From positions 496,001 through 560,000 of the forward strand of contig JAIVJV010000009.1 in assembly GCA_020199835.1 (NCBI GenBank): 64,000 nucleotides of DNA, written 5' to 3'. The notes under the pieces were generated by a model. That model had not been told where the DNA came from. It saw only the letters and a program-made list of their open reading frames with translations, and made no database searches. This document shows, in pieces, positions 9,007 through 17,245 of this stretch (its first letter is position 1; the number at the start of each line of letters is the position of its first letter). This DNA comes from Acidobacteriota bacterium. GTDB taxonomy: Bacteria > Acidobacteriota > Blastocatellia > Pyrinomonadales > Pyrinomonadaceae. Both the position numbers and the translations under genes were made by a program.

Positions 9007-9020
9007 TTGAGACCTCTCAA
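9007..9020. promoter_or_regulatory. Candidate operator palindrome, copy 2 (TTGAG-N4-CTCAA)
   Basis: TTGAG ACCT CTCAA has the same arms and spacer length as the copy at 8964-8977. It lies 97 bp before the FecR-domain start. The repeated architecture suggests a dimeric repressor or activator binding twice on one face of the DNA. Confidence 0.5.
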
Positions 9021-9117
9021 TTATCAGAACTGCGGCGTTCTTTCATTGATCAGGGCATACACTTTGCCGCGTTTTGGCGGCAACTGGAAGCACTTAACTC
9101 GAACAAGGAGCAGGACC

Positions 9118-11469
9118 ATGAAAGTCTCCCGACTTAACACCAGCCTTCTCGCTTTCTTACTCACCTTTTTCTCAATCACCGTGACCGCTCGCGCCGCTGA
9201 TGACGACGACGAACCTGACGATTACGACGTAAAAGCCCGGGTCGTACGCATCAGCCTAATCACCGGGGAAGTGAACCTCAAACGCAACGGCAACTCGGAC
9301 TGGGAACGCGCCCGGCTGAATTATCCACTCGTCGAAGGCGACACCATCGCCACCGACAAAGATAGCCGGATGGAAATCCAGATTGATGCGCGTAACTTTG
9401 TGCGCCTCGCGCCGGGCACTGCGTTGCGAATCGTAACTCTGCGCGATGAAGGCATCGCGTTGAGTGTGCTTGAAGGCACGGCTGTCGTGCGACTGCTCAA
9501 GTTCGATAAAGATAAGGAGTACTTCGAAGTCGACGCGCCGAGAACCACGTTGGCAGCGGAAAGGCCGGGGCTTTATCGCATCGACGTGCCGCGACAAGGG
9601 CGTGTGCGTTTGACCGTGCGCGATGGGGGCAGCGCTCGGATTTATTCCGACACGTCGGGGTTTTCGTTGCGTGACGGCCGTGCTGCTGAACTCGTGGTGA
9701 CGGGCGACACCGCCGGCGACTGGGAATTTCTCGCGGCTGCGTCTGATGTGATCGACGAATGGGTAAATGACCGCGAGCGTTACCTCGCGCAGCGGCTTCG
9801 TTACAACCCGGATTATTACGATGAGTACGTCTGGGGCGCGGAAGAGCTCGCGGCATATGGTGACTGGACCTACACGACCGACTTCGGTTGGATTTGGCGG
9901 CCGCATCCCGGAACGATTCGTCCGTATGCTGACTGGGCGCCGTATCGTTACGGACATTGGGTCTGGGTTTCGCCGTACGGTTGGACATGGGTTGGAAACG
10001 AGCCGTGGGGTTGGGCGCCGTATCACTACGGGCGTTGGGTATATCACGACAACGCGTGGGCGTGGGTGCCGCGTGGTAAGTACAACCGCAAGCGAAGCTG
10101 GTGGCGGCCGGCGCTCGTCGTATTCAACATCTCGTTTGGTAATGACATTTGCTGGTACCCGATACCGTATCACCAGCGTGATCCGTATTCGCGACGTTAT
10201 CGTCATCAGAATCGAAGGCCGTCGTATCCGGGTGGTGGTGCCGGTCGTGGCGGCCACGCCCGTAATTATCCGCGGCCAGGTGGTGGTGGTGGGCAAGATT
10301 ATCCGCGACGCGGTGATGGTTACCCGCGAGGCGATCGGGATCCGCGTCGAGGCGACGGCGACCGTGAATACAAGACGTGGCGTGGTGTGACGCGCGTGCC
10401 GCGCCGGGAATTCGGTGATGACCGGACGCCGGGACAGCCGGTGGATGAGCGCGTGGCGCGCAGAGTCCTGGATAGCGCGCCGGAGGTGCCCGAGTTGCCG
10501 CGAGGCACTCCGGTTGTTGCGGGTGCAACTGAGTCCGGCAACACTGGTGCGGGAAGTAGTGGGTTGGGCGGCCCGCGTGTGGTTGCGGCGCCGCGGATAA
10601 CGGATGTGCCGACGGGCGCTGCGGAGCGGCGGCCGGGTGTGCCGCTTGATCAGGATCTGCGGCGGTCGCGTGTGTTTCGTGGACGCGAGCCGCGAACGTC
10701 AGAACCCAGTACGCAAAGTAGTAGTGGGCCCGCACCGGCGACGAATACGCCCGCGATGCATACGCCGGCGACGAATACGCCTCGCAATGAGACGGTGCCC
10801 CCGCGCGACACGGTGCCGGCCGCGGATGCGCCGTCGGTGCCGTCGGGAGCGGTGGCGCGGCCCGAGCCGCGAGCGGATGATCGTCCTGGACGGATGGTGC
10901 GACCGGTTATGCCTGAGGGTGGAGAGAAACGTGGGCGAGGTCAGCAACGAATCGAAGGCGGTCCGCAGCGCGAGAGCGAGCGGCCACGAATTGAAACCCG
11001 ATCCGAGCCACGGATTTCCGATCCGCAACCAAGCACCAATCCGGCTCCTTCTGAGTCACGACCCGAACCTCGTTCGGAGTCACCACGCTCCGAGTCACGA
11101 CCAGAACCCCGTTCGGAGTCACCACGCTCCGATCCACCCCGTAACGTAGACTCGCCTCCACGCTCCGATCCGCGTCCTTCTGAGTCACGACCCGAACCGC
11201 GCACGGAATCTCCACGCTCAGAGCCGCGGCCACGCAACGATCCGCCTCCGCGAAACGATCCGCCTCCGCGCGCCGAGACTCCTCGTTCGGAACCACCGCC
11301 GCGCAACGATCCACCGCCACGCAACGATCCCCCGCCGCGGAATGATCCGCCGCCGCGGAACGATCCTCCTCCGCGCAACGATCCGCCGCGCAACGATCCA
11401 CCCGCGCGGTCGGAGTCACCAAAGTCGGAGCCCAGAGAGTCTCCCAAGAAGCCCGACAACCGTCGATAA
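9118..11469 (+). CDS. Secreted FecR-domain / DUF6600-like protein with long Pro/Arg-rich tail
   Basis: A 783-residue exported protein. A signal peptide (residues 1-26, ending ARA) is followed by an acidic stretch and a FecR-type domain (about 35-190) with the pattern LVEGDTIATDKDSRMEIQID. A Trp/Tyr-rich region (about 255-345) repeats segments such as YGHWVWVSPYGWTWVG, as in DUF6600. The last 400 residues are low complexity: tandem RPEPRSESPRS-like units (DNA about 11040-11220) and then PPPRND hexapeptides (about 11230-11400). AAGGAG 8 bases before ATG 9118 fixes the start over an upstream in-frame ATG at 9007. FecR domains usually sit in sigma-factor regulators, but without a cytoplasmic helix or sigma gene here this is more likely an envelope or surface protein. 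Function unknown. Confidence 0.85.
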   Translation: MKVSRLNTSLLAFLLTFFSITVTARAADDDDEPDDYDVKARVVRISLITGEVNLKRNGNSDWERARLNYPLVEGDTIATDKDSRMEIQIDARNFVRLAPGTALRIVTLRDEGIALSVLEGTAVVRLLKFDKDKEYFEVDAPRTTLAAERPGLYRIDVPRQGRVRLTVRDGGSARIYSDTSGFSLRDGRAAELVVTGDTAGDWEFLAAASDVIDEWVNDRERYLAQRLRYNPDYYDEYVWGAEELAAYGDWTYTTDFGWIWRPHPGTIRPYADWAPYRYGHWVWVSPYGWTWVGNEPWGWAPYHYGRWVYHDNAWAWVPRGKYNRKRSWWRPALVVFNISFGNDICWYPIPYHQRDPYSRRYRHQNRRPSYPGGGAGRGGHARNYPRPGGGGGQDYPRRGDGYPRGDRDPRRGDGDREYKTWRGVTRVPRREFGDDRTPGQPVDERVARRVLDSAPEVPELPRGTPVVAGATESGNTGAGSSGLGGPRVVAAPRITDVPTGAAERRPGVPLDQDLRRSRVFRGREPRTSEPSTQSSSGPAPATNTPAMHTPATNTPRNETVPPRDTVPAADAPSVPSGAVARPEPRADDRPGRMVRPVMPEGGEKRGRGQQRIEGGPQRESERPRIETRSEPRISDPQPSTNPAPSESRPEPRSESPRSESRPEPRSESPRSDPPRNVDSPPRSDPRPSESRPEPRTESPRSEPRPRNDPPPRNDPPPRAETPRSEPPPRNDPPPRNDPPPRNDPPPRNDPPPRNDPPRNDPPARSESPKSEPRESPKKPDNRR

Positions 11470-11507
11470 GAGCAGGGTGAAGTAAGGTCCAGGGTGAAGT
11501 GAAAGGT

Positions 11508-11975
11508 CTAAGGCGTGATTTTTAACCGGGGAAGTTTTCGTTCTGCACCATCAATCGGCGAATCAACTTCCCCAATCTGCATCGCTCCCATCCGCGTGTA
11601 AAACCCTGCCGCATTCGGGTCCGCCGACAACTCAACGTCGCGGACATCGAGTGCGGCAGCCCGCTCCATGGCATCGAGAAACAATCCCTTCCCAACGCCC
11701 GTGCCGATATAAGCCGGCGACACCCACATATGCTCGAGTTCCGCCTTGTGCTCGTGTTCCTTCTCCCCGCTAACGCACAACGCGTAAAACCCGCGCACCT
11801 CACCATCAGCTTCAGCAACGTAAACGTGATTGTCGCGAATGAACTCGGGAGAGACGGTGAGGTCTGATTCCCAGTGCTTGATCCAGTGCTCCGGATAACC
11901 CCAGTAACGCTTCGCCTCGAGAGCGATCGTCGTCAGCACAGAAGCTTCATCAACAGCGGCGCGTCTAATCAACAT
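11508..11975 (-). CDS. GNAT family N-acetyltransferase
   Basis: A 155-residue single-domain acetyltransferase transferring acetyl from acetyl-CoA to an unidentified amine. The acetyl-CoA pyrophosphate loop is visible as VSPAYIGTGVGKGLF (about residues 88-102), preceded by the acidic beta-4 strand (AELEHMWV) and followed by AAGFYTRMGA near the C-terminus, the usual Y/GF region. It lies 20 bp downstream of the TPR gene on the same strand and is probably co-transcribed with it. Substrate unknown. Confidence 0.87.
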   Translation of the reverse strand: MLIRRAAVDEASVLTTIALEAKRYWGYPEHWIKHWESDLTVSPEFIRDNHVYVAEADGEVRGFYALCVSGEKEHEHKAELEHMWVSPAYIGTGVGKGLFLDAMERAAALDVRDVELSADPNAAGFYTRMGAMQIGEVDSPIDGAERKLPRLKITP

Positions 11976-11995
11976 TACTTTCTATCCGCGAAAGT

Positions 11996-12991
11996 TTACT
12001 TCTTTTCTTCGAGCGATTTCTCAACCTTACGCACCAGCTCCTGCACCTGCGATACAAACTCACCCTTCGGCGCGAGCCGCAAATACTCCCGATACTCAAC
12101 CAACGCACGTTCGCGTTGATTCACACGCAATAGAATGTTTCCCGCCAACAGGTGCGCCTCGGCGAGTTCAGGCCTGAGCTGCAACGTCGTCCCGATTGGA
12201 CCACCCGCCTTCGTCACTTCACCCATGTCCCAATAGAGCCGCCCAAGAGTGAAATGGCCGTGCCAGGATTTCTCTTCCAGCTTCAAACCCTCGTGCAGCA
12301 ACTGCTCGGCATCCGAGTGACGCTTTTGACGCCAGTAAACTTCGCCAAGATAAATCTTCGCGTTACCATTGTCCGGCTTGAGCTCAACTGCGCGTAACAA
12401 CGCTTTCTCCGCATTGTCCCACTCTTTGAGATCCATGTAAGCAATACCCAACAACAGTTGCGCTTCAAAGAAATTCGTGTAAGCAAAGACGGCCCGTTCG
12501 AAATGACCCACTGCTTCACGGTAACTCTTCTTCGTCAACGCAGTGCGTCCATTATTGAACGCCTCGCGGGCCGGCCCCGGCACGCGCGAGTCGATCACGT
12601 CCATGAGCATCGGCAGACCACTCGTATTCTTTGACGAGTCAGATGTGAGCTCGAAAAGCAGATAAACCCGCGCCACCACCTGGAGATCCGCATCCTGCTG
12701 CGCCGGCCGGTAGCCGGGCACGTTGACGATGATCTTGTAGTAACCGCGTTGTAAATTCGGAAAACGAAAGCGCCCGCGATTGTCAGTAACGATCTGATCG
12801 ATCAACCCGCCGCTGAAGCGCTCGAGGCGAACGGGAATGCTTACGGCCGAAACGCCCGTTTCGCTGAGGCGCACTTCACCGTTGACTTCAAAAGCCTGAG
12901 AGTTGGGGCTGTAAGTATCACGCTCGCGCTGGGCAAAGACAGGCGGGACGAGAAATGCAAATGCCGCGACTATGAACAGACGAAGCATCAT
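11996..12991 (-). CDS. Exported TPR protein with carboxypeptidase-regulatory-like N-domain
   Basis: A 331-residue protein with a signal peptide (MMLRLFIVAAFAFLVPPVFA). A beta-sandwich domain (about residues 35-125) has the Cna-B/CarboxypepD_reg pattern (VTDNRGRFRFPNLQRGYYKI). From about 145 to 315 there are five or more TPR repeats, for example EAQLLLGIAYMDLKEWDNAE and NAKIYLGEVYWRQKRHSDAE. It is likely a periplasmic scaffold. The in-frame open region extends upstream to 13195, but that extension runs through the terminator of the Oar-type gene and reads as non-coding, so the signal-peptide ATG is chosen. It shares the beta-sandwich domain type with the neighbouring receptor, but the terminator between them suggests separate transcription. 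Confidence 0.82.
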   Translation of the reverse strand: MMLRLFIVAAFAFLVPPVFAQRERDTYSPNSQAFEVNGEVRLSETGVSAVSIPVRLERFSGGLIDQIVTDNRGRFRFPNLQRGYYKIIVNVPGYRPAQQDADLQVVARVYLLFELTSDSSKNTSGLPMLMDVIDSRVPGPAREAFNNGRTALTKKSYREAVGHFERAVFAYTNFFEAQLLLGIAYMDLKEWDNAEKALLRAVELKPDNGNAKIYLGEVYWRQKRHSDAEQLLHEGLKLEEKSWHGHFTLGRLYWDMGEVTKAGGPIGTTLQLRPELAEAHLLAGNILLRVNQRERALVEYREYLRLAPKGEFVSQVQELVRKVEKSLEEKK

Positions 12992-13017
12992 GTGTGTAGA
13001 TCCTGGAAAGAAATTTA

Positions 13018-13047
13018 AGCTCGGGCGGATTTTACCCCGCCCGAGCT
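13018..13047 (-). terminator. Rho-independent terminator of the first Oar-type gene
   Basis: An 11-bp perfect stem (AGCTCGGGCGG, 13018-13028, with CCGCCCGAGCT, 13037-13047) and an 8-nt loop. Read on the minus strand it is followed by TTAAATTTCTTT. It lies 21 bp after the receptor stop codon and before the TPR gene. Confidence 0.85.
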
Positions 13048-13068
13048 CAAAAGGTAAGGCCTGCTGTT

Positions 13069-16000
13069 TCAGTGACGGTAGTTCAGACCAAACTGAATTA
13101 ACCGCGCCGGAACAACAGTCGTCGTGATCTGGCCAAGGGTCGCCGGTGTTCCGACGTTCACCCCAGTGGGGAAACCGAAGACCGGGTGGTTCCACAGGTT
13201 GAAAACATCCATGCGGAACCGGAGGTCGTGGCCTTCCTTGATGCGGAAGTTTTTGATGAATGAGACGTCCCAGTTCTGCTGATACGGACCACGGAATGCA
13301 TTTCGGGGAACGTCACCAAAGCCTGTGGCACCCGGAGCGCCGTTCGGAACCAAGCTCGCAGTTCTGAAGCACGCCGGATTGACGTAATTAGCCAGACGTT
13401 GTTGCAGCGTGCCTTGTGTGTACATGGTTGAAACATCAGTACCACACGTGCCACTAAACGAGGCGGTTGCGACGCCCGTTTGTCCGAATGCTCCACCTGC
13501 GGTGCTGTCCAAGAGCGAGAACGGCAAGCCACTTTGGTAGGTGACGATGCCGCTGATGCTCCAGCCTTTGAAAATCTGGTTGTTGAAGAAACTGCGGTTC
13601 GGGACCGGCAAATCGTAAGAGTAGCTCACCACCAGACGATGTGGCCGGTCGAAATCGCCGCGGGCTTTGTTCTGGAATATATCGCCCTGCGAGTTGAGAA
13701 TATTGCCACCGCCCTGTCCGGCACGAGTCGCGTTCAACTCGTCTGTGCTCAACGAGCCACTGACGTTGTCGATGGTCCTTGAGAACGTGTACGCAGCCTG
13801 GAAGTAAAGACCCCGCTGCAGCCGGCGCGAAACGGTCGTCTGGAACGAATCGTAGTCCGCGAACCCGATATTGCCGGAGTAACGCGAACCACGCTTGCGT
13901 GACAAGCCGAGGATTTGGTGCCGCAACTCTTCGTTGTTCACCGTGTTAGTCGTGATCGTGTAGCTGACGCCGTTCATATCACGCACCGTGATCGGACTCG
14001 TCGGACTGGCAAGTGGGGCCAGGTAGGGATCCCAGATGCCGATGCCGCCGGTGTAGTGCGTGCCGACGTAACCGAGCTCAACCGCCCAACCGCGGCCAAT
14101 TTCACGTTGGACCGTGAAGTTGTACTGTTGCGTGTACGGCGTGTAGGCATCAAGCGGCGCGCTCGTAAACGACGCGAGATTGATCGAGCAGTTCGTAGCG
14201 GTGCCGCCGTAGTTCAAGCAACGCTGTCCCAATTCGTTGACAAAAATCGGAGCAACGTTCGGATCGTTCGGGTTGGTTGCCGCCAGTCCTGTCACTACGT
14301 TTCTAAGACCGGCAAAGAACGTAGCCTGTGGAATGAACGCAGTCGCGATGATCGACGGCGGCGGAATTCCGGCAAACGGATTAGCGAGCTGGAACGATGC
14401 AGGCGTTGTCGTAGACGACAGTGGTTGTACGGTGAACGGCGCTGCCAGCGAGTTCTGAAGAATGTTTTGGTTCGACAGACGCTGGTAGTAGATACCGTAA
14501 CCGCCTCTAATCACTGTCTTCTGATCACCATTGATGTCCCAGGCAAAGCCGACTCGTGGCGCGAAGTTGTTGCCGTCGAAACAGTCTCTCAATGCGCAAT
14601 CCGGAACACCCGGAGTGCCTTTGAAGCCGGCGAGGTCAACCTTTTCCGGAAACAGGAAAGGATTGCGACCTGCCGCTGCGAGGGCCGGATCATACACGCC
14701 TGCGCGATACAGTTTGTCGCGGCCAAAGCTCATACCTTCCCAACGGAGACCAACGTTGAAGGTGAGTCGTGGTGACCAGCGATAGTCGTCCTGTATGAAC
14801 GCTGCGTAGTCGGTTGCGATGAAGTTTCGTGCAGGATCGCCAAAGGCTGATTGAATAGCCGTGACGCGGCCCTGGAGGAAGTTTTGGAACGCGTTGAACG
14901 CCGGATTTCCGCCGCCTGCCGGCGTGGCGCCGGTCGTCAGTGCGCCGCGAACGGCAAAGTTATTGAAACGATTCAACTGATATTGAACTGCCTCGCCGCC
15001 AAACCGCAAACTGTGGCTTCCCGCCGTCATCGAGAAGGTGTTTACGACGTTGAACTGGTTGGATATTGTTCCGCGATCATCATTGACTCCGGTTCCGATT
15101 TGGAAGAGGCCGGTAATGTTGACCTGATACATGCCCGGGAACAAATCGCTGTTTCCGCGAGTAGCTCCGATATCGCTCAGATTAATCGCATCGGTCGGAA
15201 TGTTCGCGAAGATGAAGCGACTGAAGCCGGCGCGGAGTTCGTTGATCTTCGTTGCACTGAAAACGTGCGTGTGAGTCAGCGAAAGGAACCGGTTCTGTTG
15301 CGTGTCAGTGCGTGGGAAGGCAAGACTGCTGGTGGTGCCAAACGGTTTTACTACCGCGCCGTTGTCCCAGAACCAGCGCCCGGAGATCTTGTCTTTGCCG
15401 TCCCGCATGATGCGGTCGTAGCTGATCGTGTACTGGTTATCTTCGATCGGCGCGACACCAGAGATACTGCAAGTGAAGGTGCCCGTCAGCGAGGCTGCGG
15501 TTCTGCAACCCGCGGTGCCGGGCCGCGGAACGAGAAACTCGCCGCCGAAGATCGCGCTCCGCGTGTTGAGAATGTTGATTGCGATAGGATCGATCTGCGC
15601 CGCCGTAAGTCCGAACGCCGGCGCGATCAACGCCGCCGATGTCGTCCCGTCGGCATTAGTCGGAAATCTCTGGATGGTGGGCGTTAAACTAGAGCCCAAC
15701 GGATCCAAACCATTGCGAGCGCGGACGCCCTGGTAGTTAAAGAACCAGAAGCCCCCGAGTTTCGGCACTGGACCACTGCCGCTGAAGCCAAATACGTTTT
15801 GCAGCAGACGCGCGCGCTTGCTCACGCCGTTCGCATTGCGAAACCATTCGTTGGCGTTGAGCGCGTCGTTGCGATGGTTCCAGTAACCTTCCCAATGAAA
15901 ATCTTTCGAGCCCGACTTGATAACCAGACCCAGAGCGCCACCGCCTTTGCTGCCTTGTGACGCGTCGTAGAGAGAAGTCGAAACTTTCATCTCTTCAAGC

Positions 16001-16656
16001 GTGCTGGGGTTCGGCAGCGGAACGGTGTCGAAGTGTGCCAGGTTGAAGTCGTTGACGTTGATACCTTCCAGCGAAATGCTGTTGTTGCTGGTTCGCTGGC
16101 CGTTAACGTTCATGTCTGCCGTTCCGCGACCGGCGCTGCGAACGTCAGTTGGTTCGCTCGCCGTACCGGCGGACAGTGACATCAGAAACAGGAAATTTGG
16201 CGAAGCAAGTGGCAGGGTGCGGAGCGTTTCAGAGCCGAGGGGCTGGCCCGTCACCGCGCTTGAAGGATTGATCAGTGAAGCCGAGGCTTCAACGTTGACA
16301 GTCTCTTCAATACGGCCCGCTTCGAGAGTGACGTCTTGCCTCGTACTCTCGCCGATTCGAACTTGTACCGCGGAAACAACGGCTTTTTTAAAGTTGGGGG
16401 CCGTGATCTCCAAACGGTAAGTGCCGGGTTTCAGCAGGGTGAACGAGAACCCGCCGTCGCCGACAGTGGTTGCGGTGCGTTCCGAAGTACCGGTGGCTTC
16501 ATTAATGACATCGACAGACGCGCCCGAAACGAGCGCGCCGCCGGCGTCACTAACGACTCCGGTTATGCCTCCTGTTTGGCTAGCTTGGGCAAAAACACTA
16601 ACCGCACAGAGTAGGCTCAGGATCGCTCCGCTTAATAAGCGTAGTGCGCTTCTCAT
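13069..16656 (-). CDS. Oar-type TonB-dependent outer-membrane protein (first copy)
   Basis: A 1195-residue outer-membrane protein. A signal peptide (to about residue 25, ending VFAQA) precedes a carboxypeptidase-regulatory-like beta-sandwich (about 28-110, GITGVVSDAGGALVSGASVDV), then a plug domain with the family's typical LEEMKVSTSLYDASQGSKGG segment, and a long beta-barrel ending in RLIQFGLNYRH. Such Oar-like proteins are abundant in Acidobacteria and are thought to import or secrete large substrates with TonB energy. AAAGGAGGATAG precedes the ATG, an almost perfect ribosome site, so translation should be strong. The roughly 275 bp upstream (16657-16931) holds no recognisable promoter or gene. 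No SusD partner is present. Substrate unknown. Confidence 0.9.
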   Translation of the reverse strand: MRSALRLLSGAILSLLCAVSVFAQASQTGGITGVVSDAGGALVSGASVDVINEATGTSERTATTVGDGGFSFTLLKPGTYRLEITAPNFKKAVVSAVQVRIGESTRQDVTLEAGRIEETVNVEASASLINPSSAVTGQPLGSETLRTLPLASPNFLFLMSLSAGTASEPTDVRSAGRGTADMNVNGQRTSNNSISLEGINVNDFNLAHFDTVPLPNPSTLEEMKVSTSLYDASQGSKGGGALGLVIKSGSKDFHWEGYWNHRNDALNANEWFRNANGVSKRARLLQNVFGFSGSGPVPKLGGFWFFNYQGVRARNGLDPLGSSLTPTIQRFPTNADGTTSAALIAPAFGLTAAQIDPIAINILNTRSAIFGGEFLVPRPGTAGCRTAASLTGTFTCSISGVAPIEDNQYTISYDRIMRDGKDKISGRWFWDNGAVVKPFGTTSSLAFPRTDTQQNRFLSLTHTHVFSATKINELRAGFSRFIFANIPTDAINLSDIGATRGNSDLFPGMYQVNITGLFQIGTGVNDDRGTISNQFNVVNTFSMTAGSHSLRFGGEAVQYQLNRFNNFAVRGALTTGATPAGGGNPAFNAFQNFLQGRVTAIQSAFGDPARNFIATDYAAFIQDDYRWSPRLTFNVGLRWEGMSFGRDKLYRAGVYDPALAAAGRNPFLFPEKVDLAGFKGTPGVPDCALRDCFDGNNFAPRVGFAWDINGDQKTVIRGGYGIYYQRLSNQNILQNSLAAPFTVQPLSSTTTPASFQLANPFAGIPPPSIIATAFIPQATFFAGLRNVVTGLAATNPNDPNVAPIFVNELGQRCLNYGGTATNCSINLASFTSAPLDAYTPYTQQYNFTVQREIGRGWAVELGYVGTHYTGGIGIWDPYLAPLASPTSPITVRDMNGVSYTITTNTVNNEELRHQILGLSRKRGSRYSGNIGFADYDSFQTTVSRRLQRGLYFQAAYTFSRTIDNVSGSLSTDELNATRAGQGGGNILNSQGDIFQNKARGDFDRPHRLVVSYSYDLPVPNRSFFNNQIFKGWSISGIVTYQSGLPFSLLDSTAGGAFGQTGVATASFSGTCGTDVSTMYTQGTLQQRLANYVNPACFRTASLVPNGAPGATGFGDVPRNAFRGPYQQNWDVSFIKNFRIKEGHDLRFRMDVFNLWNHPVFGFPTGVNVGTPATLGQITTTVVPARLIQFGLNYRH

Positions 16657-16931
16657 GAACTATCCTCCTTTAAAGGTCGCTACAGGTCGTTAAGTTAGGT
16701 TAGGACTAAAACCGCGATAAGGACGGATGACGGTTCGCTTGCATGCAACGACTATTCCGGCGGGGACCGCCGCGATGCGTTTACTGTTAACGATTGCGCT
16801 GGAGTGACTTAGCTAAGTTCGGCCCGAAGCGCAGAGCGGGATGTTGACCGCGTTTTGCCAAAAATTCAGGGCTTCTTCCAAATTCTTGGATTCAACGCTG
16901 GTTTCCAAACGGGCCAAGCTGGCTGAACCAG

Positions 16932-17183
16932 TTAGGAGGCTGCCGCTTCTCCGCTCACTTCGTCGTGATGCTCTGTGGTGTAAAGACGAAGAATGTCCTG
17001 GCCCTGACGTGAACGTGGATCGATCGTGCGCAGATGTTTTCGGCCCTGCATTTCCCAAATTGCAGTCACTACTCCATCTTTTTCCACAGCGTGATAAGTG
17101 ATCTCTTCAGTGTTTGCTTCAGGCGCAGGCTCGTTTGTGGGGGTGGCCGCGCCCTCGCCTATTCCGTTTTCATTTTCAGACAT
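16932..17183 (-). CDS. Small acidic protein downstream of the subtilase, unknown
   Basis: An 83-residue protein that I do not recognise. Residues 1-27 are Glu/Pro/Ala/Thr-rich and probably disordered; residues 28-70 look folded (TYHAVEKDGVVTAIWEMQGR, then LRTIDPRSRQGQDILRLYT). It has no signal peptide and no cysteine. It starts 62 bp after the subtilase stop on the same strand and is probably co-transcribed, so an accessory or inhibitory role for the protease is possible but unproven. The codon pattern and conserved-looking centre favour a real gene over chance. Confidence 0.55.
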   Translation of the reverse strand: MSENENGIGEGAATPTNEPAPEANTEEITYHAVEKDGVVTAIWEMQGRKHLRTIDPRSRQGQDILRLYTTEHHDEVSGEAAAS

Positions 17184-17245
17184 GCGAACTCAACAACTCT
17201 CCATTCTTCATTGCGGGGTTTTTGGGTGCCGCGAATTGTTGCACA

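Noticed and set aside
12992-13195. N-terminal extension of the TPR protein
   Set aside because: It runs through a strong terminator and the end of the receptor gene; the signal peptide begins at 12991.
13915-14775. 286-codon plus-strand open frame inside the first Oar-type gene
   Set aside because: Antisense to a clear TonB-receptor barrel; Arg/Val-rich composition with no motif, typical of a GC-rich shadow frame.
16813-17058. 81-codon minus-strand frame overlapping the small gene after the subtilase
   Set aside because: Its first half is an out-of-frame shadow of the 83-residue gene. Its last 35 residues (about 16813-16920) look protein-like, and a frameshifted C-terminal extension cannot be fully excluded, but nothing supports it.
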